The notes beneath the pieces were generated by a model. That model was given only the letters and a program-made list of their open reading frames with translations. It ran no database searches and was not told the DNA's origin. From Dysgonomonas sp. PH5-45 (GTDB taxonomy: Bacteria; Bacteroidota; Bacteroidia; Bacteroidales; Dysgonomonadaceae), in assembly GCF_029893235.1 (NCBI RefSeq), contig NZ_JARXWE010000018.1, positions 1-57,393 of the forward strand: a stretch of DNA of 57,393 nt. The letters are read 5' to 3'. Positions 35,046-43,795 of this stretch are shown one piece after another. The stretch's first letter is position 1; every line of letters begins with the position of its first letter. The translations under genes and the position numbers were made by a program.

Positions 35046-36266
35046 ATGAAAAAAAAATTAAAGATAGCGTATGTAGTTAGCGGATTCCCTGAGTTATCCG
35101 AAACGTTTATTTGTAACCAGATAGCAGATATGATAGATCGGGGGTATGATATAACAATATACGCCACGCATAAGCCAAGCCCGCCTTATCATAAAATAGT
35201 TCAAGAATATAAGTTGGAAGAAAAAACGACTTACTATTCAGAATTATCTTACACGAAATTTAAATTGATAAAGGCAATAATAAACTTGATGAGTTCTTCC
35301 TTATATACCTCGTGGAATATTTTAAAATATATTTTTGGAAGAAAGTTTTTGAAACATTTACCTATTGATAAAAAAATGTTTATTCTGGGTTCTGAAATAA
35401 AAAAATCGAGAGCAGACATTATACATGTTCATTTTGCGATAAATGGAGTAGAAATTGCGAAGCTAAAAAAATGGGGAGTATTTAAAACATCAAAACTTGT
35501 GACAGCTTTTCACGGATATGATATTCAAATAGAAGAATTATACCCCGGGACTTACATTGATTTGTATGAACAATGTGAAATATTTACAGTAAATTCTGAG
35601 TATTCGAAGAAATTGATAGTAAAGACAGGCTGCCCTCTTAGTAAAATAAGAATGTTGCCAGTTGGTTTAAATGTAGATAATTTTAAACCAACCAATAGAG
35701 ATGATTCAACATCGAACAAACCTCTGAAGATAATATTTATTGGACGATTAATTGAATTTAAAGCTCCTGATTTAGTAGTGGAAATTTGCCGCTTATTAGT
35801 CGAAAATAAAATTTCTTTTACGTGTAAGATTATAGGGCGAGGAGCGCTTTTGCCTCAACTATCAGAAATGATTAACGAATATAAGTTGACCGATAGAGTG
35901 GAATTGATGGGGGGACAAACCCAAGAACAAATTATAGATATAATGAATCAATCGGATGTGTTTTTGCTTCCGGGTATTTATGATAAAACAGGACGAGCGG
36001 AGAATCAAGGATTGGTTATTCAGGAAGCTCAGGCTATGGAATTACCGGTAATAGTTTCGAATGTGGGAGGTATGCCGGAAGGGTTAATTGATGGCAAAAC
36101 TGGATTCGTGGTGAATGAGTACGATCTTGAGGGCTTTGTTGAGAAATTAAAATATTTGGCAGAAAATAAAGATGAGAGGATACGAATGGGGCGAAATGCC
36201 CGGAAATATGTAGAAGAAAATTTTTCGAGCAAACTCTTGGGAGATAGGTTGGAAGATATATATTGA
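35046..36266 (+). CDS. Glycosyltransferase, GT4 family, colanic-acid-type
   Basis: A 406-residue GT-B transferase. The N-terminal YVVSGFPELSETFI resembles colanic-acid glycosyltransferases (WcaL/AmsK type), with ADIIHVHFAINGVEIA and FHGYDI. The donor domain has IFIGRLIEFKAPDLVVE and the retaining motif ENQGLVIQE. PVIVSNVGGMPEG and GRNARKYVEENF close the domain. The gene is AT-rich. An 80-bp AT-rich gap follows before the next gene, without a clear terminator. Confidence 0.9.
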   Translation: MKKKLKIAYVVSGFPELSETFICNQIADMIDRGYDITIYATHKPSPPYHKIVQEYKLEEKTTYYSELSYTKFKLIKAIINLMSSSLYTSWNILKYIFGRKFLKHLPIDKKMFILGSEIKKSRADIIHVHFAINGVEIAKLKKWGVFKTSKLVTAFHGYDIQIEELYPGTYIDLYEQCEIFTVNSEYSKKLIVKTGCPLSKIRMLPVGLNVDNFKPTNRDDSTSNKPLKIIFIGRLIEFKAPDLVVEICRLLVENKISFTCKIIGRGALLPQLSEMINEYKLTDRVELMGGQTQEQIIDIMNQSDVFLLPGIYDKTGRAENQGLVIQEAQAMELPVIVSNVGGMPEGLIDGKTGFVVNEYDLEGFVEKLKYLAENKDERIRMGRNARKYVEENFSSKLLGDRLEDIY

Positions 36267-36346
36267 TTTTTTTTAATCACTAAGTAAAATATATAGTATT
36301 TTAGGAATGCGTCTAACTATTACAAAACGATTATAAATAATAGAAT

Positions 36347-37366
36347 ATGAACGATACACATCAAGCACAACCTTTGGTCACAGTAGTGATGCCGTTTTTT
36401 AACGAAGAGAGGTTTATAGCAGCAGCTATAGACAGTATAATTGAGCAAACATATAAAAATTGGGAACTGTTGATAGTTGACGACGGGTCAACCGATGGCT
36501 CAGCTGCAATAGTGGACAGTTATATAGGTACAGATCCCCGATTAAGACTATACAAACGACAATCGAAACAAAGAGGTGCATCGGTATGTCGTAACATAGG
36601 TTTAAGGGAGGCTAAAGGTGACTATATTATCTTTTTCGATTCTGATGATTTGCTTTTTCCTCAATGTTTGGAAAACCGGGTGAATAAAATGCTCGAATAC
36701 TCCGATGCCGATTTTATCGTTTTCCAGATGTGTGCTTTTTTTAAAGATGGGTATGACTATACTAATCTGTTAAGCAAAGAAAAAGATAATTATTTGTATG
36801 CTTTCCTTTCACATAATATAGCTTGGGGAACCACTTGCGCTATGTTAAAACCTAAATTTATCAGAGAGAAACTAAATGGAGGCTTCAATGAGCGATACCC
36901 TCGCCTGCAAGATGCAGAGTTCTATACAAGGGCTCTTCTTGTTGATAATGTTAACTACGAGATGTTTATAAGCCCCGAATATATTGATTGTGCTTACCGT
37001 ATGGAACAAGGGAAATCACTCAATATAGAAATTGCTTTAACGGGTTTTTCTTATTATATAGAAGATTTTTATGAGCTGGTTAAGAATCGTCCCGATAGTA
37101 AAGAATGTATATTTCGGCTATCGCAATTGTACACAAAATGTTTTAGTTATCTGACTATGTTTACCGACAAGCAGACCATAAAACCACACATAGAAGCGGC
37201 TTACGGAATAATAAGGAAAGCACGCAAAAGAAAAATAATTCCTTTACTAAAAGGCCTTCAAAACCGGATAATGCTGTTTTGTCTGAAAAACAATTTATAT
37301 GATAATAGGCTTTTACGTAGACTTTTGAGTATGGTCGGGATAAAAGCATTCTATAAGTTTGATTAA
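36347..37366 (+). CDS. Glycosyltransferase family 2
   Basis: A 339-residue GT-A enzyme with VTVVMPFFNEERFIAAAIDS, LLIVDDGSTDGS and the metal site IIFFDSDDLL; FNERYPRLQDAEFYTRALL marks the later acceptor region. From here on the GC content returns towards the window norm. Its stop overlaps the next GT2 start by one base, so expression is coupled. The C-terminal 70 residues are basic and may contact the membrane. Confidence 0.9.
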   Translation: MNDTHQAQPLVTVVMPFFNEERFIAAAIDSIIEQTYKNWELLIVDDGSTDGSAAIVDSYIGTDPRLRLYKRQSKQRGASVCRNIGLREAKGDYIIFFDSDDLLFPQCLENRVNKMLEYSDADFIVFQMCAFFKDGYDYTNLLSKEKDNYLYAFLSHNIAWGTTCAMLKPKFIREKLNGGFNERYPRLQDAEFYTRALLVDNVNYEMFISPEYIDCAYRMEQGKSLNIEIALTGFSYYIEDFYELVKNRPDSKECIFRLSQLYTKCFSYLTMFTDKQTIKPHIEAAYGIIRKARKRKIIPLLKGLQNRIMLFCLKNNLYDNRLLRRLLSMVGIKAFYKFD

Positions 37367-38205
37367 TGAAAAAAATGGCTAATCCTATAATATCTATAAT
37401 AGTGCCATGTTACAATCAGGCACAATATTTGCCAGAAACTTTACAGTCTGTACTGAAGCAATCTTTACAAAATTGGGAGTGTATTATTGTTAACGATGGT
37501 TCGCCCGACAACACAGAAGAAGTTGCTTTGGAATGGTGCGGCAAAGATGCCCGCTTCAAATATCAGAAAAAAGAAAATGGAGGGATTGCCAGTGCGCGTA
37601 ACTACGGGATAGAGCATTCTACGGGGAAATATATCTTGCCTTTAGACTCTGACGACTTGATATCAGAGGATTATGCAAAAGAGGCTGTCGAGGTTTTAGA
37701 TACAGACCCCTCTGTAAAGATCGTTTTTGCGAGAGCTGAACTGTTTGGAGAACTGAACGGCGAGTGGGATTTACTGCCATACTCCTACACAAACGAGCTT
37801 TTTATAAGGAACTGCATACATTGCTCGGCTGTGTTCAGACGTAGCGACTATGATAAGACAACGGGCTATAACTCTAACATGAAAAAAGGGTGGGAAGACT
37901 ATGATTTTTATTTAAGCCTGCTTGAGCCTGACGATAAAGTTTTTAAGATAGATAAAGTTCATTTTTATTATCGTATTAAGGAAGTTTCAAGAAATGCCGG
38001 AGTTACTGAAAGTATAGAGGCGGAACTTCGCCTGCAGCTTTTCAGGAATCATCAGGAGGCCTACTTGAAGTATATGGATCCCATAGAAATGTACAGACAA
38101 CTACGCCGTTTGGAGTTGATAGAACAATCAACACAATACAAGGTTGGAGGGATGGTTTTGGCTCCGTTGCGTTGTCTGCTCAAAATATTTAAAAGAAAGG
38201 GTTAG
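37366..38205 (+). CDS. Glycosyltransferase family 2
   Basis: A 279-residue GT-A transferase: ISIIVPCYNQAQYLPETLQS, CIIVNDGSPDNTEE, ARNYGIEHSTGKYILPLDSDDLI and GWEDYDFYLSLLE, the ED motif that often holds the catalytic base. The start gives MKKMANPIISI; the inner Met at residue 4 is also possible. The stop lies 8 bp before the GT11 start. Substrate unknown. Confidence 0.9.
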   Translation: MKKMANPIISIIVPCYNQAQYLPETLQSVLKQSLQNWECIIVNDGSPDNTEEVALEWCGKDARFKYQKKENGGIASARNYGIEHSTGKYILPLDSDDLISEDYAKEAVEVLDTDPSVKIVFARAELFGELNGEWDLLPYSYTNELFIRNCIHCSAVFRRSDYDKTTGYNSNMKKGWEDYDFYLSLLEPDDKVFKIDKVHFYYRIKEVSRNAGVTESIEAELRLQLFRNHQEAYLKYMDPIEMYRQLRRLELIEQSTQYKVGGMVLAPLRCLLKIFKRKG

Positions 38206-38212
38206 TGCACTT

Positions 38213-39121
38213 ATGGTATATATAGAGCTAAACGGACGGATAGGCAATCATCTATTTCAGATAGCAGCAGGTATTTCGTATGCCAAGAAGCATGGTATGG
38301 AATACACTGTTATAACTCACGATGGATACAAATTGGCTCCACCCGATAACTGTTATATAAAGGATTATATAAAGCAGTTTAATGACAATATCCTTCGTAA
38401 TGTTACAATAAATGGGGGTAGGCCATCGCACGATTGTTACTACTATTATGAAACTGAATATACATACAAGGAAATTCCGGTGTTTGACAGGGATATCTTG
38501 CTGTATGGCGCTTTCCAGTCCGAAAAATATTTCGATAGCGAATTGGTAAGGGAATTATTTTCTATCACACCCGCAATAAAAGAATATATTTACAGCAAAT
38601 ACGGAAACATCTTGGAGCAAGGCGTAACGGCTATCAATGTGCGCCGGGGCGACTATTGCAAGCAGCCTCATAAATACATGCTTTGCTCTATGGACTATTA
38701 TAAAAAAGCGATAGAGTATATTGGCAAGGACAAAAAGTTTTTGGTTATCAGTGACGATATAAAGTGGTGCAAAAAAGAATTTCTGGGCGATAACTTTTAT
38801 TTCGTAGACGACGAAGAACCGATTATAGACCTGTACATTCAAACGCTTTGCGAGAATAATATAATAAGCAACAGCACCTTCAGTTGGTGGGGCGCTTGGC
38901 TGAATCCAAATCCCGGTAAGACGGTTGTTTGCCCAGATCATTGGTTTGGCCGGTTTTATAAGTATAGCACCCAAGACCTGATTCCTACCGATTGGATTCA
39001 ATTAGAAAATAAATTATCTTCGGGCATGGAACTAAAGGCATCGTTGCTGATGGGTATCGAAAACATGAAAAAATTAGCTCCACAGTCGCTGAAAAATAAA
39101 ATCAAGAAGGCTCTGAAATGA
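38213..39121 (+). CDS. GT11-family alpha-1,2-fucosyltransferase-like enzyme
   Basis: A 302-residue transferase of family GT11, which moves L-fucose from GDP-fucose in alpha-1,2 linkage. Family motifs are visible: GRIGNHLFQIAAGISYA at the N-terminus, INVRRGDY (usually HxRRGDY, binding GDP-fucose), YYKKAIEYI, FLVISDD, and NSTFSWWGAWLN. An in-frame extension to 38144 overlaps the GT2 gene, but ATG 38213 places the motif at the normal distance from the N-terminus. No GDP-fucose synthesis gene (gmd, fcl, fkp) is in the window, so donor supply must come from elsewhere. Its stop overlaps the next start (ATGA). Confidence 0.9.
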   Translation: MVYIELNGRIGNHLFQIAAGISYAKKHGMEYTVITHDGYKLAPPDNCYIKDYIKQFNDNILRNVTINGGRPSHDCYYYYETEYTYKEIPVFDRDILLYGAFQSEKYFDSELVRELFSITPAIKEYIYSKYGNILEQGVTAINVRRGDYCKQPHKYMLCSMDYYKKAIEYIGKDKKFLVISDDIKWCKKEFLGDNFYFVDDEEPIIDLYIQTLCENNIISNSTFSWWGAWLNPNPGKTVVCPDHWFGRFYKYSTQDLIPTDWIQLENKLSSGMELKASLLMGIENMKKLAPQSLKNKIKKALK

Positions 39122-40383
39122 AAATTGTAACTCTTAGCACGAAAGATACACTGGGCGGCGCGGCACGGGTTGCATACCGTTTGCATGAGGCATACAAAGC
39201 CAAAGGGGTAGACGAGATGCTTCTGGTCAGTGCAAAGCAATCGGCCGACGCATCGGTTGTCCGTTTTGTTGAATACCATAAACCCAAAGGAATGCTTGGG
39301 CAGATGGCCGAGGCTGTGTATCACAAACTAAGAGAACGCAAACGCCTACGGAAATGGAATAAATATAAGAACCGGAAAGACGTTGTTTTTACCGATTTGG
39401 AAATTTCCCTGCTTGGCGACACGCTTCATAAAATAGATTTCAATGTTTTGCACCTGCATTGGGTGGGCGAATGTTATGTTAACTTCACAGAATTCAGGGA
39501 TATAGATAAACCCGTTGTTTGGACATTGCACGATTGTTTCGCCTTTACTGGAATTTGCTCGTATTTCGAAACCTGCAATAAATACCAAACTCACTGTGGC
39601 GATTGCCCATTGTTACAGTCGGGACAGGAAAAAGACCTCAGCTATAAGGTTTTTGAACAAAAACTGGAGCGATACAAAAATATAGACTTCCATATAGTAA
39701 GCCCCAGCCGGTGGTTGGCCGACAGGGCAAAAGAGAGTGCATTGTTGGGGAAATATCCCATACATGTTATACCTAACGGGTTGGATACGAACTTTTTTTA
39801 TCCTATTCCGAAAGAATCGGCAAAAAAGGCTTTAGGCATCAATCCCGATAAAACTGTATTTTTGTTTGGGGGGATCGCCATCGATAAAGACCCGCGCAAG
39901 GGGGGGCGTTTGTTGCTCGAAGCCTTGCATAAGTTTAAAAAGGAGCAGAATAGGGATGATATAGAAATTCTTTTGCTCGGAACAAAAAATAATGATATAG
40001 ACTACGGATTTCCGGCAACACCGTTGGGCTACGTCACCGACGAACGTTTTATCCGTATTGCTTATTCGGCAGCCGATTTGACATTGTTGCCATCCATGCA
40101 CGAAAATCTGCCGACAACCATAATGGAAAGCATGGCTTGTGGAACGCCCACCGTTTCGTTCAACATTGGCGGTAATGGCGATATGGTAGACCACAAAAAG
40201 AACGGGTATCTGGCTCAGCCTTTCGACACCGACGATTTTAAGGATGGCATAGTTTGGTGTTTGCAGAACAACGAAGGTAGTATTTTGGAGCGACTGGCGA
40301 GGGAGAAAGTCTTGGCCGAGTTCAGAATAGAAGACATTGCTCAAAAATACGTGGATTTATATAATAGTTTGGCTCAGAAATGA
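39118..40383 (+). CDS. Glycosyltransferase, GT4 family
   Basis: A 421-residue GT-B enzyme. The N-terminal TLSTKDTLGGAARVAYRLHEA is typical of a GT4 subgroup in capsule clusters. LHLHWVGECYVNF and WTLHDCFAFTGICSYFETC follow, with a Cys-rich insert (CNKYQTHCGDCP) characteristic of that subgroup. The donor domain shows NGLDTNFFYP, FLFGGIAIDKDPRKG and the retaining motif ENLPTTIME. ATGA overlaps link it to genes on both sides. Sugar unknown. Confidence 0.9.
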   Translation: MKIVTLSTKDTLGGAARVAYRLHEAYKAKGVDEMLLVSAKQSADASVVRFVEYHKPKGMLGQMAEAVYHKLRERKRLRKWNKYKNRKDVVFTDLEISLLGDTLHKIDFNVLHLHWVGECYVNFTEFRDIDKPVVWTLHDCFAFTGICSYFETCNKYQTHCGDCPLLQSGQEKDLSYKVFEQKLERYKNIDFHIVSPSRWLADRAKESALLGKYPIHVIPNGLDTNFFYPIPKESAKKALGINPDKTVFLFGGIAIDKDPRKGGRLLLEALHKFKKEQNRDDIEILLLGTKNNDIDYGFPATPLGYVTDERFIRIAYSAADLTLLPSMHENLPTTIMESMACGTPTVSFNIGGNGDMVDHKKNGYLAQPFDTDDFKDGIVWCLQNNEGSILERLAREKVLAEFRIEDIAQKYVDLYNSLAQK

Positions 40384-41540
40384 AAGTCTTGTTCGATCAT
40401 CAGATATTTCAAACCCAGCGTTTTGGTGGGATATCCAGATACTTTGTCGAGATAATGAAGCATCTGCCTCAGGAAGGCGTGGAGGTCGATTTGGCTGTGA
40501 AGTACACATTCAATGAATATCTGCGCGATAGCGGTTTGCCGTGCGAATACAACCGCCAGCTCGTAAATGAGTTTCTGCCACAATACAAATTCAGAGGGCA
40601 GAAAGCTGTGGTGCGTCTGCTCGAAAAATATTTCCCCAAGAAATATCCCCGAATGATGCACGAAAATTATCTCTATATGAGGCAGAAAATATCGGCGGGC
40701 GATTTTGACATTCTCCATCCTACGTTTTTTGACGACCATTTTCCGGCTTTTCTGAACAAGGACAAACCTTATGTGCTTACCGTGCACGACATGATTGTGG
40801 AACTCTATCCCGAGTTTCTTAACAATCCGCTTTTTATCAAGCGGAAAAGGCAGTTGGCCGAGAATGCCGCTCATATTATTGCTGTGTCTGAAAACACAAA
40901 AAAGGATATTGTGGATCTTTTCGATATAGACCCCAACAAGATATCGGTAGCGTATCATGGTTCTTCCCTCAAGGAAACGGGCAGTGATATTGCTTTACCC
41001 AAGCGGTATATACTATACGTTGGCGACCGCAGGCTTGGGTACAAAAACTTTGCTTTTTTTGTCAGTTCGGTATTGCCTATACTCAACGAATTTGCCGATG
41101 TGCAAATAGTATGTACGGGCAATGTCTTTACGAGCGAAGAAAAGGTATTTTTTAAAAACTTAGGGATAAATGACCGCGTGAAACATATTTTTGTTTCTGA
41201 AAACGATTTGTTTACGATATATAATAAGGCTGAGATGTTTATGTATCCATCTTATTACGAAGGGTTTGGTATTCCCATCCTTGAGGCCTTCCAGAGCTGG
41301 TGTCCTGTTGTATTGGCCGATGCCAGTTGCTTCAGAGAGGTTGCCGGAGATGCAGCCCTGTATTTTGACCCAAAATCTGCTAAACAATTGCAGAACAATG
41401 TGAGGGCACTGTTGACCGACAAGGAATTAAGAGCCGGGATGATACGAAAAGGTACGGAGCAGTTGGAAAAATACTCGTGGCAAAAAACAGCACACGATAC
41501 GGCAAATATTTATCGTAAGGTATTGGAAAACAGAAGATGA
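40380..41540 (+). CDS. Glycosyltransferase, GT4 family (mannosyltransferase-like)
   Basis: A 386-residue GT-B transferase: FDHQIFQTQRFGGISRYFVEI, ILHPTFFDDHFP, LTVHDMIVELYPEF, AVSENTKKDI, then ILYVGDRRLGYKNF and the donor motif EGFGIPILE with ADASCFREVAGDAALYFDP. This layout is that of WbaZ/MtfB-type mannosyltransferases, though donor identity is not proven. Overlaps of four bases on both sides show tight coupling. Confidence 0.9.
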   Translation: MKVLFDHQIFQTQRFGGISRYFVEIMKHLPQEGVEVDLAVKYTFNEYLRDSGLPCEYNRQLVNEFLPQYKFRGQKAVVRLLEKYFPKKYPRMMHENYLYMRQKISAGDFDILHPTFFDDHFPAFLNKDKPYVLTVHDMIVELYPEFLNNPLFIKRKRQLAENAAHIIAVSENTKKDIVDLFDIDPNKISVAYHGSSLKETGSDIALPKRYILYVGDRRLGYKNFAFFVSSVLPILNEFADVQIVCTGNVFTSEEKVFFKNLGINDRVKHIFVSENDLFTIYNKAEMFMYPSYYEGFGIPILEAFQSWCPVVLADASCFREVAGDAALYFDPKSAKQLQNNVRALLTDKELRAGMIRKGTEQLEKYSWQKTAHDTANIYRKVLENRR

Positions 41541-42352
41541 ATAAGGTATCTGTCATAACTATAACTTTCAATAATGCGGCAGGTTTGCGCAAAACACTTG
41601 CAAGTGTGGTTGGGCAAACCTACACCAATTACGAGCATATAGTAATTGATGGAGGTTCTACCGACGATACATTAGCCGTTATAAAGGAATATGAGCACAA
41701 TATCACTTATTGGGTGAGTGAACCTGATGGTGGTATTTACAATGCTATGAATAAGGGTATTGCCGTAGCTAAAGGCGATTACGTTCATTTTCTGAACGGA
41801 GGCGATGCTTATGCGTCGGACGATGTTTTATCTGCATTTTTTTCGGAAGAAAGAAGCATTGCCTTTATCCGGGGAACGCAGATATGCAATTATGGCAACA
41901 GAACGGAGGTGTGGACTAACTTAGGCCCCCGAAGGGTTACTTTCTATGATATGTTTGTCAACACGATGTTGCATCAGGCAACGTTTATCCGTACAGACTT
42001 ATTCAAAAAATACGGGCTGTATGACGAGGCCTTGAAAATAACATCCGATTGGGTTTTCTTCTTCAAAGCAATATTAGGAGGCGAAGACACCCTGTTTATA
42101 GATAAACCCATAGTCGATTTTGAAATGTACGGGCTTAGCACAAACCGGGAGTATGGGGCTTTGCTGAAAGCGGAAAGATTTGAGATGATAAAAAAATTAA
42201 CACCCCCTAATCTGTATGACGATTACAGGCGGATGTGCAATCAGGAGAAGGACGAGTATATTGTCCGTTTCGTAAAGTCAAATAAATTTTTCGTAACGGT
42301 ATTCAAGGTTTTTCGTAAGTTATGCCTGTCGGTTGGGATAGGTAAAGAGTGA
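41537..42352 (+). CDS. Glycosyltransferase family 2, first of a tandem pair
   Basis: A 271-residue GT-A enzyme: VSVITITFNNAAGLRKTLAS, HIVIDGGSTDDT, then ITYWVSEPDGGIYNAMNKGI with the metal-binding region FLNGGD. LHQATFIRTDLFKKYGLYDE and SDWVFFFKAIL follow. It is clearly paralogous to the next gene (same motifs in the same order, nearly equal length), so the pair arose by tandem duplication. The two probably add different or successive sugars. Confidence 0.9.
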   Translation: MNKVSVITITFNNAAGLRKTLASVVGQTYTNYEHIVIDGGSTDDTLAVIKEYEHNITYWVSEPDGGIYNAMNKGIAVAKGDYVHFLNGGDAYASDDVLSAFFSEERSIAFIRGTQICNYGNRTEVWTNLGPRRVTFYDMFVNTMLHQATFIRTDLFKKYGLYDEALKITSDWVFFFKAILGGEDTLFIDKPIVDFEMYGLSTNREYGALLKAERFEMIKKLTPPNLYDDYRRMCNQEKDEYIVRFVKSNKFFVTVFKVFRKLCLSVGIGKE

Positions 42353-42374
42353 ACTGCTAAACTTTTTATAAAAA

Positions 42375-43196
42375 ATGGCTAAATTGTCTGTCATCACAAT
42401 AAATCTGAACGATAAGAATGGTTTGCAAAAAACCATCAATAGTTTAATGTGCCAAACCTATCAGGATTTCGATTTTTATGTGATAGACGGAGGCTCTACC
42501 GATGGCAGTGTTGATGTAATAAAACAGTACGAAAACCGTATCACTTATTGGGTGAGCGAGCCCGACAGAGGCATATACAATGCCATGAACAAAGCCATTG
42601 CGAAGGCAGAAGGCGAGTATTGCTATTTTCTGAATTCGGGCGACTATTTGGTTAACGAAACTGTTTTCGAATCGGTTTTCAAAGGCGACCCTCATGAAAG
42701 CTTTATCTGCGGAAACTTTTATTACGAAGAAAACGGAGTCCGTACCCATCAGACCGAATACCGGGAGCGCGATTGGGCATTTGCTCTGTACGATATTTAT
42801 TCGGGATACCTGTGTCATCAGGCATTCTTTATACGGACAGACAATTTCCGGAAATACGGATTGTATTCCGAAGAATACAAAATACTTTCCGACTGGAAAC
42901 TGTTTCTTGAAGCCATCGGGGTGAATCACGAAGCGGTAAGGTATGTCGATACCGATATTGTGGTATATAATCTGGGTGGAATCAGCTATACGATAGGTGG
43001 CAAAGCAATTTATAAGGAAAAAGTAAAAATCGCTGAAAACGTTTTGTCGCCCTACCTTTTTAAGAAGCTTAACAGGCTCTATTACCTGCAACGAAACGAT
43101 TTTTACGTAGATTTTATCTTCTCCCGGAAATGGATAACCTTTATAATTAAATGCTTTATGAAGGCATGTTATGTTTTAAAAATATCTAAACCATAG
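42375..43196 (+). CDS. Glycosyltransferase family 2, second of a tandem pair
   Basis: A 273-residue GT-A enzyme, paralogue of the preceding gene: LSVITINLNDKNGLQKTINS, YVIDGGSTDGS, ITYWVSEPDRGIYNAMNKAI, CYFLNSGDYL, HQAFFIRTDNFRKYGLYSE, SDWKLFLEAIG. It starts 22 bp after its neighbour and is the last gene of the glycan cluster. No terminator is visible before aroK. Confidence 0.9.
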   Translation: MAKLSVITINLNDKNGLQKTINSLMCQTYQDFDFYVIDGGSTDGSVDVIKQYENRITYWVSEPDRGIYNAMNKAIAKAEGEYCYFLNSGDYLVNETVFESVFKGDPHESFICGNFYYEENGVRTHQTEYRERDWAFALYDIYSGYLCHQAFFIRTDNFRKYGLYSEEYKILSDWKLFLEAIGVNHEAVRYVDTDIVVYNLGGISYTIGGKAIYKEKVKIAENVLSPYLFKKLNRLYYLQRNDFYVDFIFSRKWITFIIKCFMKACYVLKISKP

Positions 43197-43218
43197 GGTA
43201 TTGTTGTTTAAATTAATG

Positions 43219-43226
43219 TATTTTTG
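43219..43226 (+). promoter_or_regulatory. Candidate -7 element for aroK
   Basis: TATTTTTG matches TAnnTTTG, 23 bp upstream of the aroK ATG. The nearest TTG upstream is only 15 nt away, so the match is partial. Confidence 0.4.
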
Positions 43227-43249
43227 TCAGGATTGAATAGACCTTAGTG

Positions 43250-43795
43250 ATGAAGCGTATTTTTCTTGTTGGGTATATGGGGGTTGGAAAAACCACTTTA
43301 GGAAAAGCACTGGCAAGACGGCTGTCGTTAAGTTTTATTGATTTGGACTTGTTTATCCAAGCCCGCTACCAGAAAACCGTGAAGCAGATGTTTGCCGATT
43401 TTGGAGAAGATGGCTTCAGAGATATTGAGCGTAAGGTGTTAAGCGAAGTGTCTGATTTTGAAAATGTTGTTATTTCTACCGGAGGGGGAACTCCGTGTTT
43501 TTTCGATAACATGGATCTTATGAACAAAAAAGGCAAGACGGTTTATCTGGAAGCCAGCACCGAGGTTTTATTTAAACGTTTGCATCCGAGAAAGGACAAA
43601 AGGCCGTTGTTGTATGGTAAGTCGGACGAGGAACTCCTTTCTTTTATAAAAGAGAATCTGGAAAAAAGAACTCCCTTTTATCGGAAAGCGAAGTATATAT
43701 TTAACCCACAGGGCGAAATCGGCAGAAATGATATAAATAAACAAATAGAACTTCTTTTGTTTCAGTTAAATATAAATATAAATGAAAAAGATTGA
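43250..43795 (+). CDS. aroK: Shikimate kinase
   Basis: Phosphorylates shikimate in the aromatic amino acid pathway. Walker A is GYMGVGKT at residues 8-15. The shikimate-binding Asp is in FIDLDLFI, with FRDIERKVL (Arg), VISTGGGTP (glycine-rich loop) and the lid LHPRKDKRPLL. ATG 43250 is chosen over GTG 43247, giving 181 residues. Its stop overlaps the start of the first secreted protease by 14 bases, an odd pairing of unrelated functions. Confidence 0.95.
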   Translation: MKRIFLVGYMGVGKTTLGKALARRLSLSFIDLDLFIQARYQKTVKQMFADFGEDGFRDIERKVLSEVSDFENVVISTGGGTPCFFDNMDLMNKKGKTVYLEASTEVLFKRLHPRKDKRPLLYGKSDEELLSFIKENLEKRTPFYRKAKYIFNPQGEIGRNDINKQIELLLFQLNININEKD

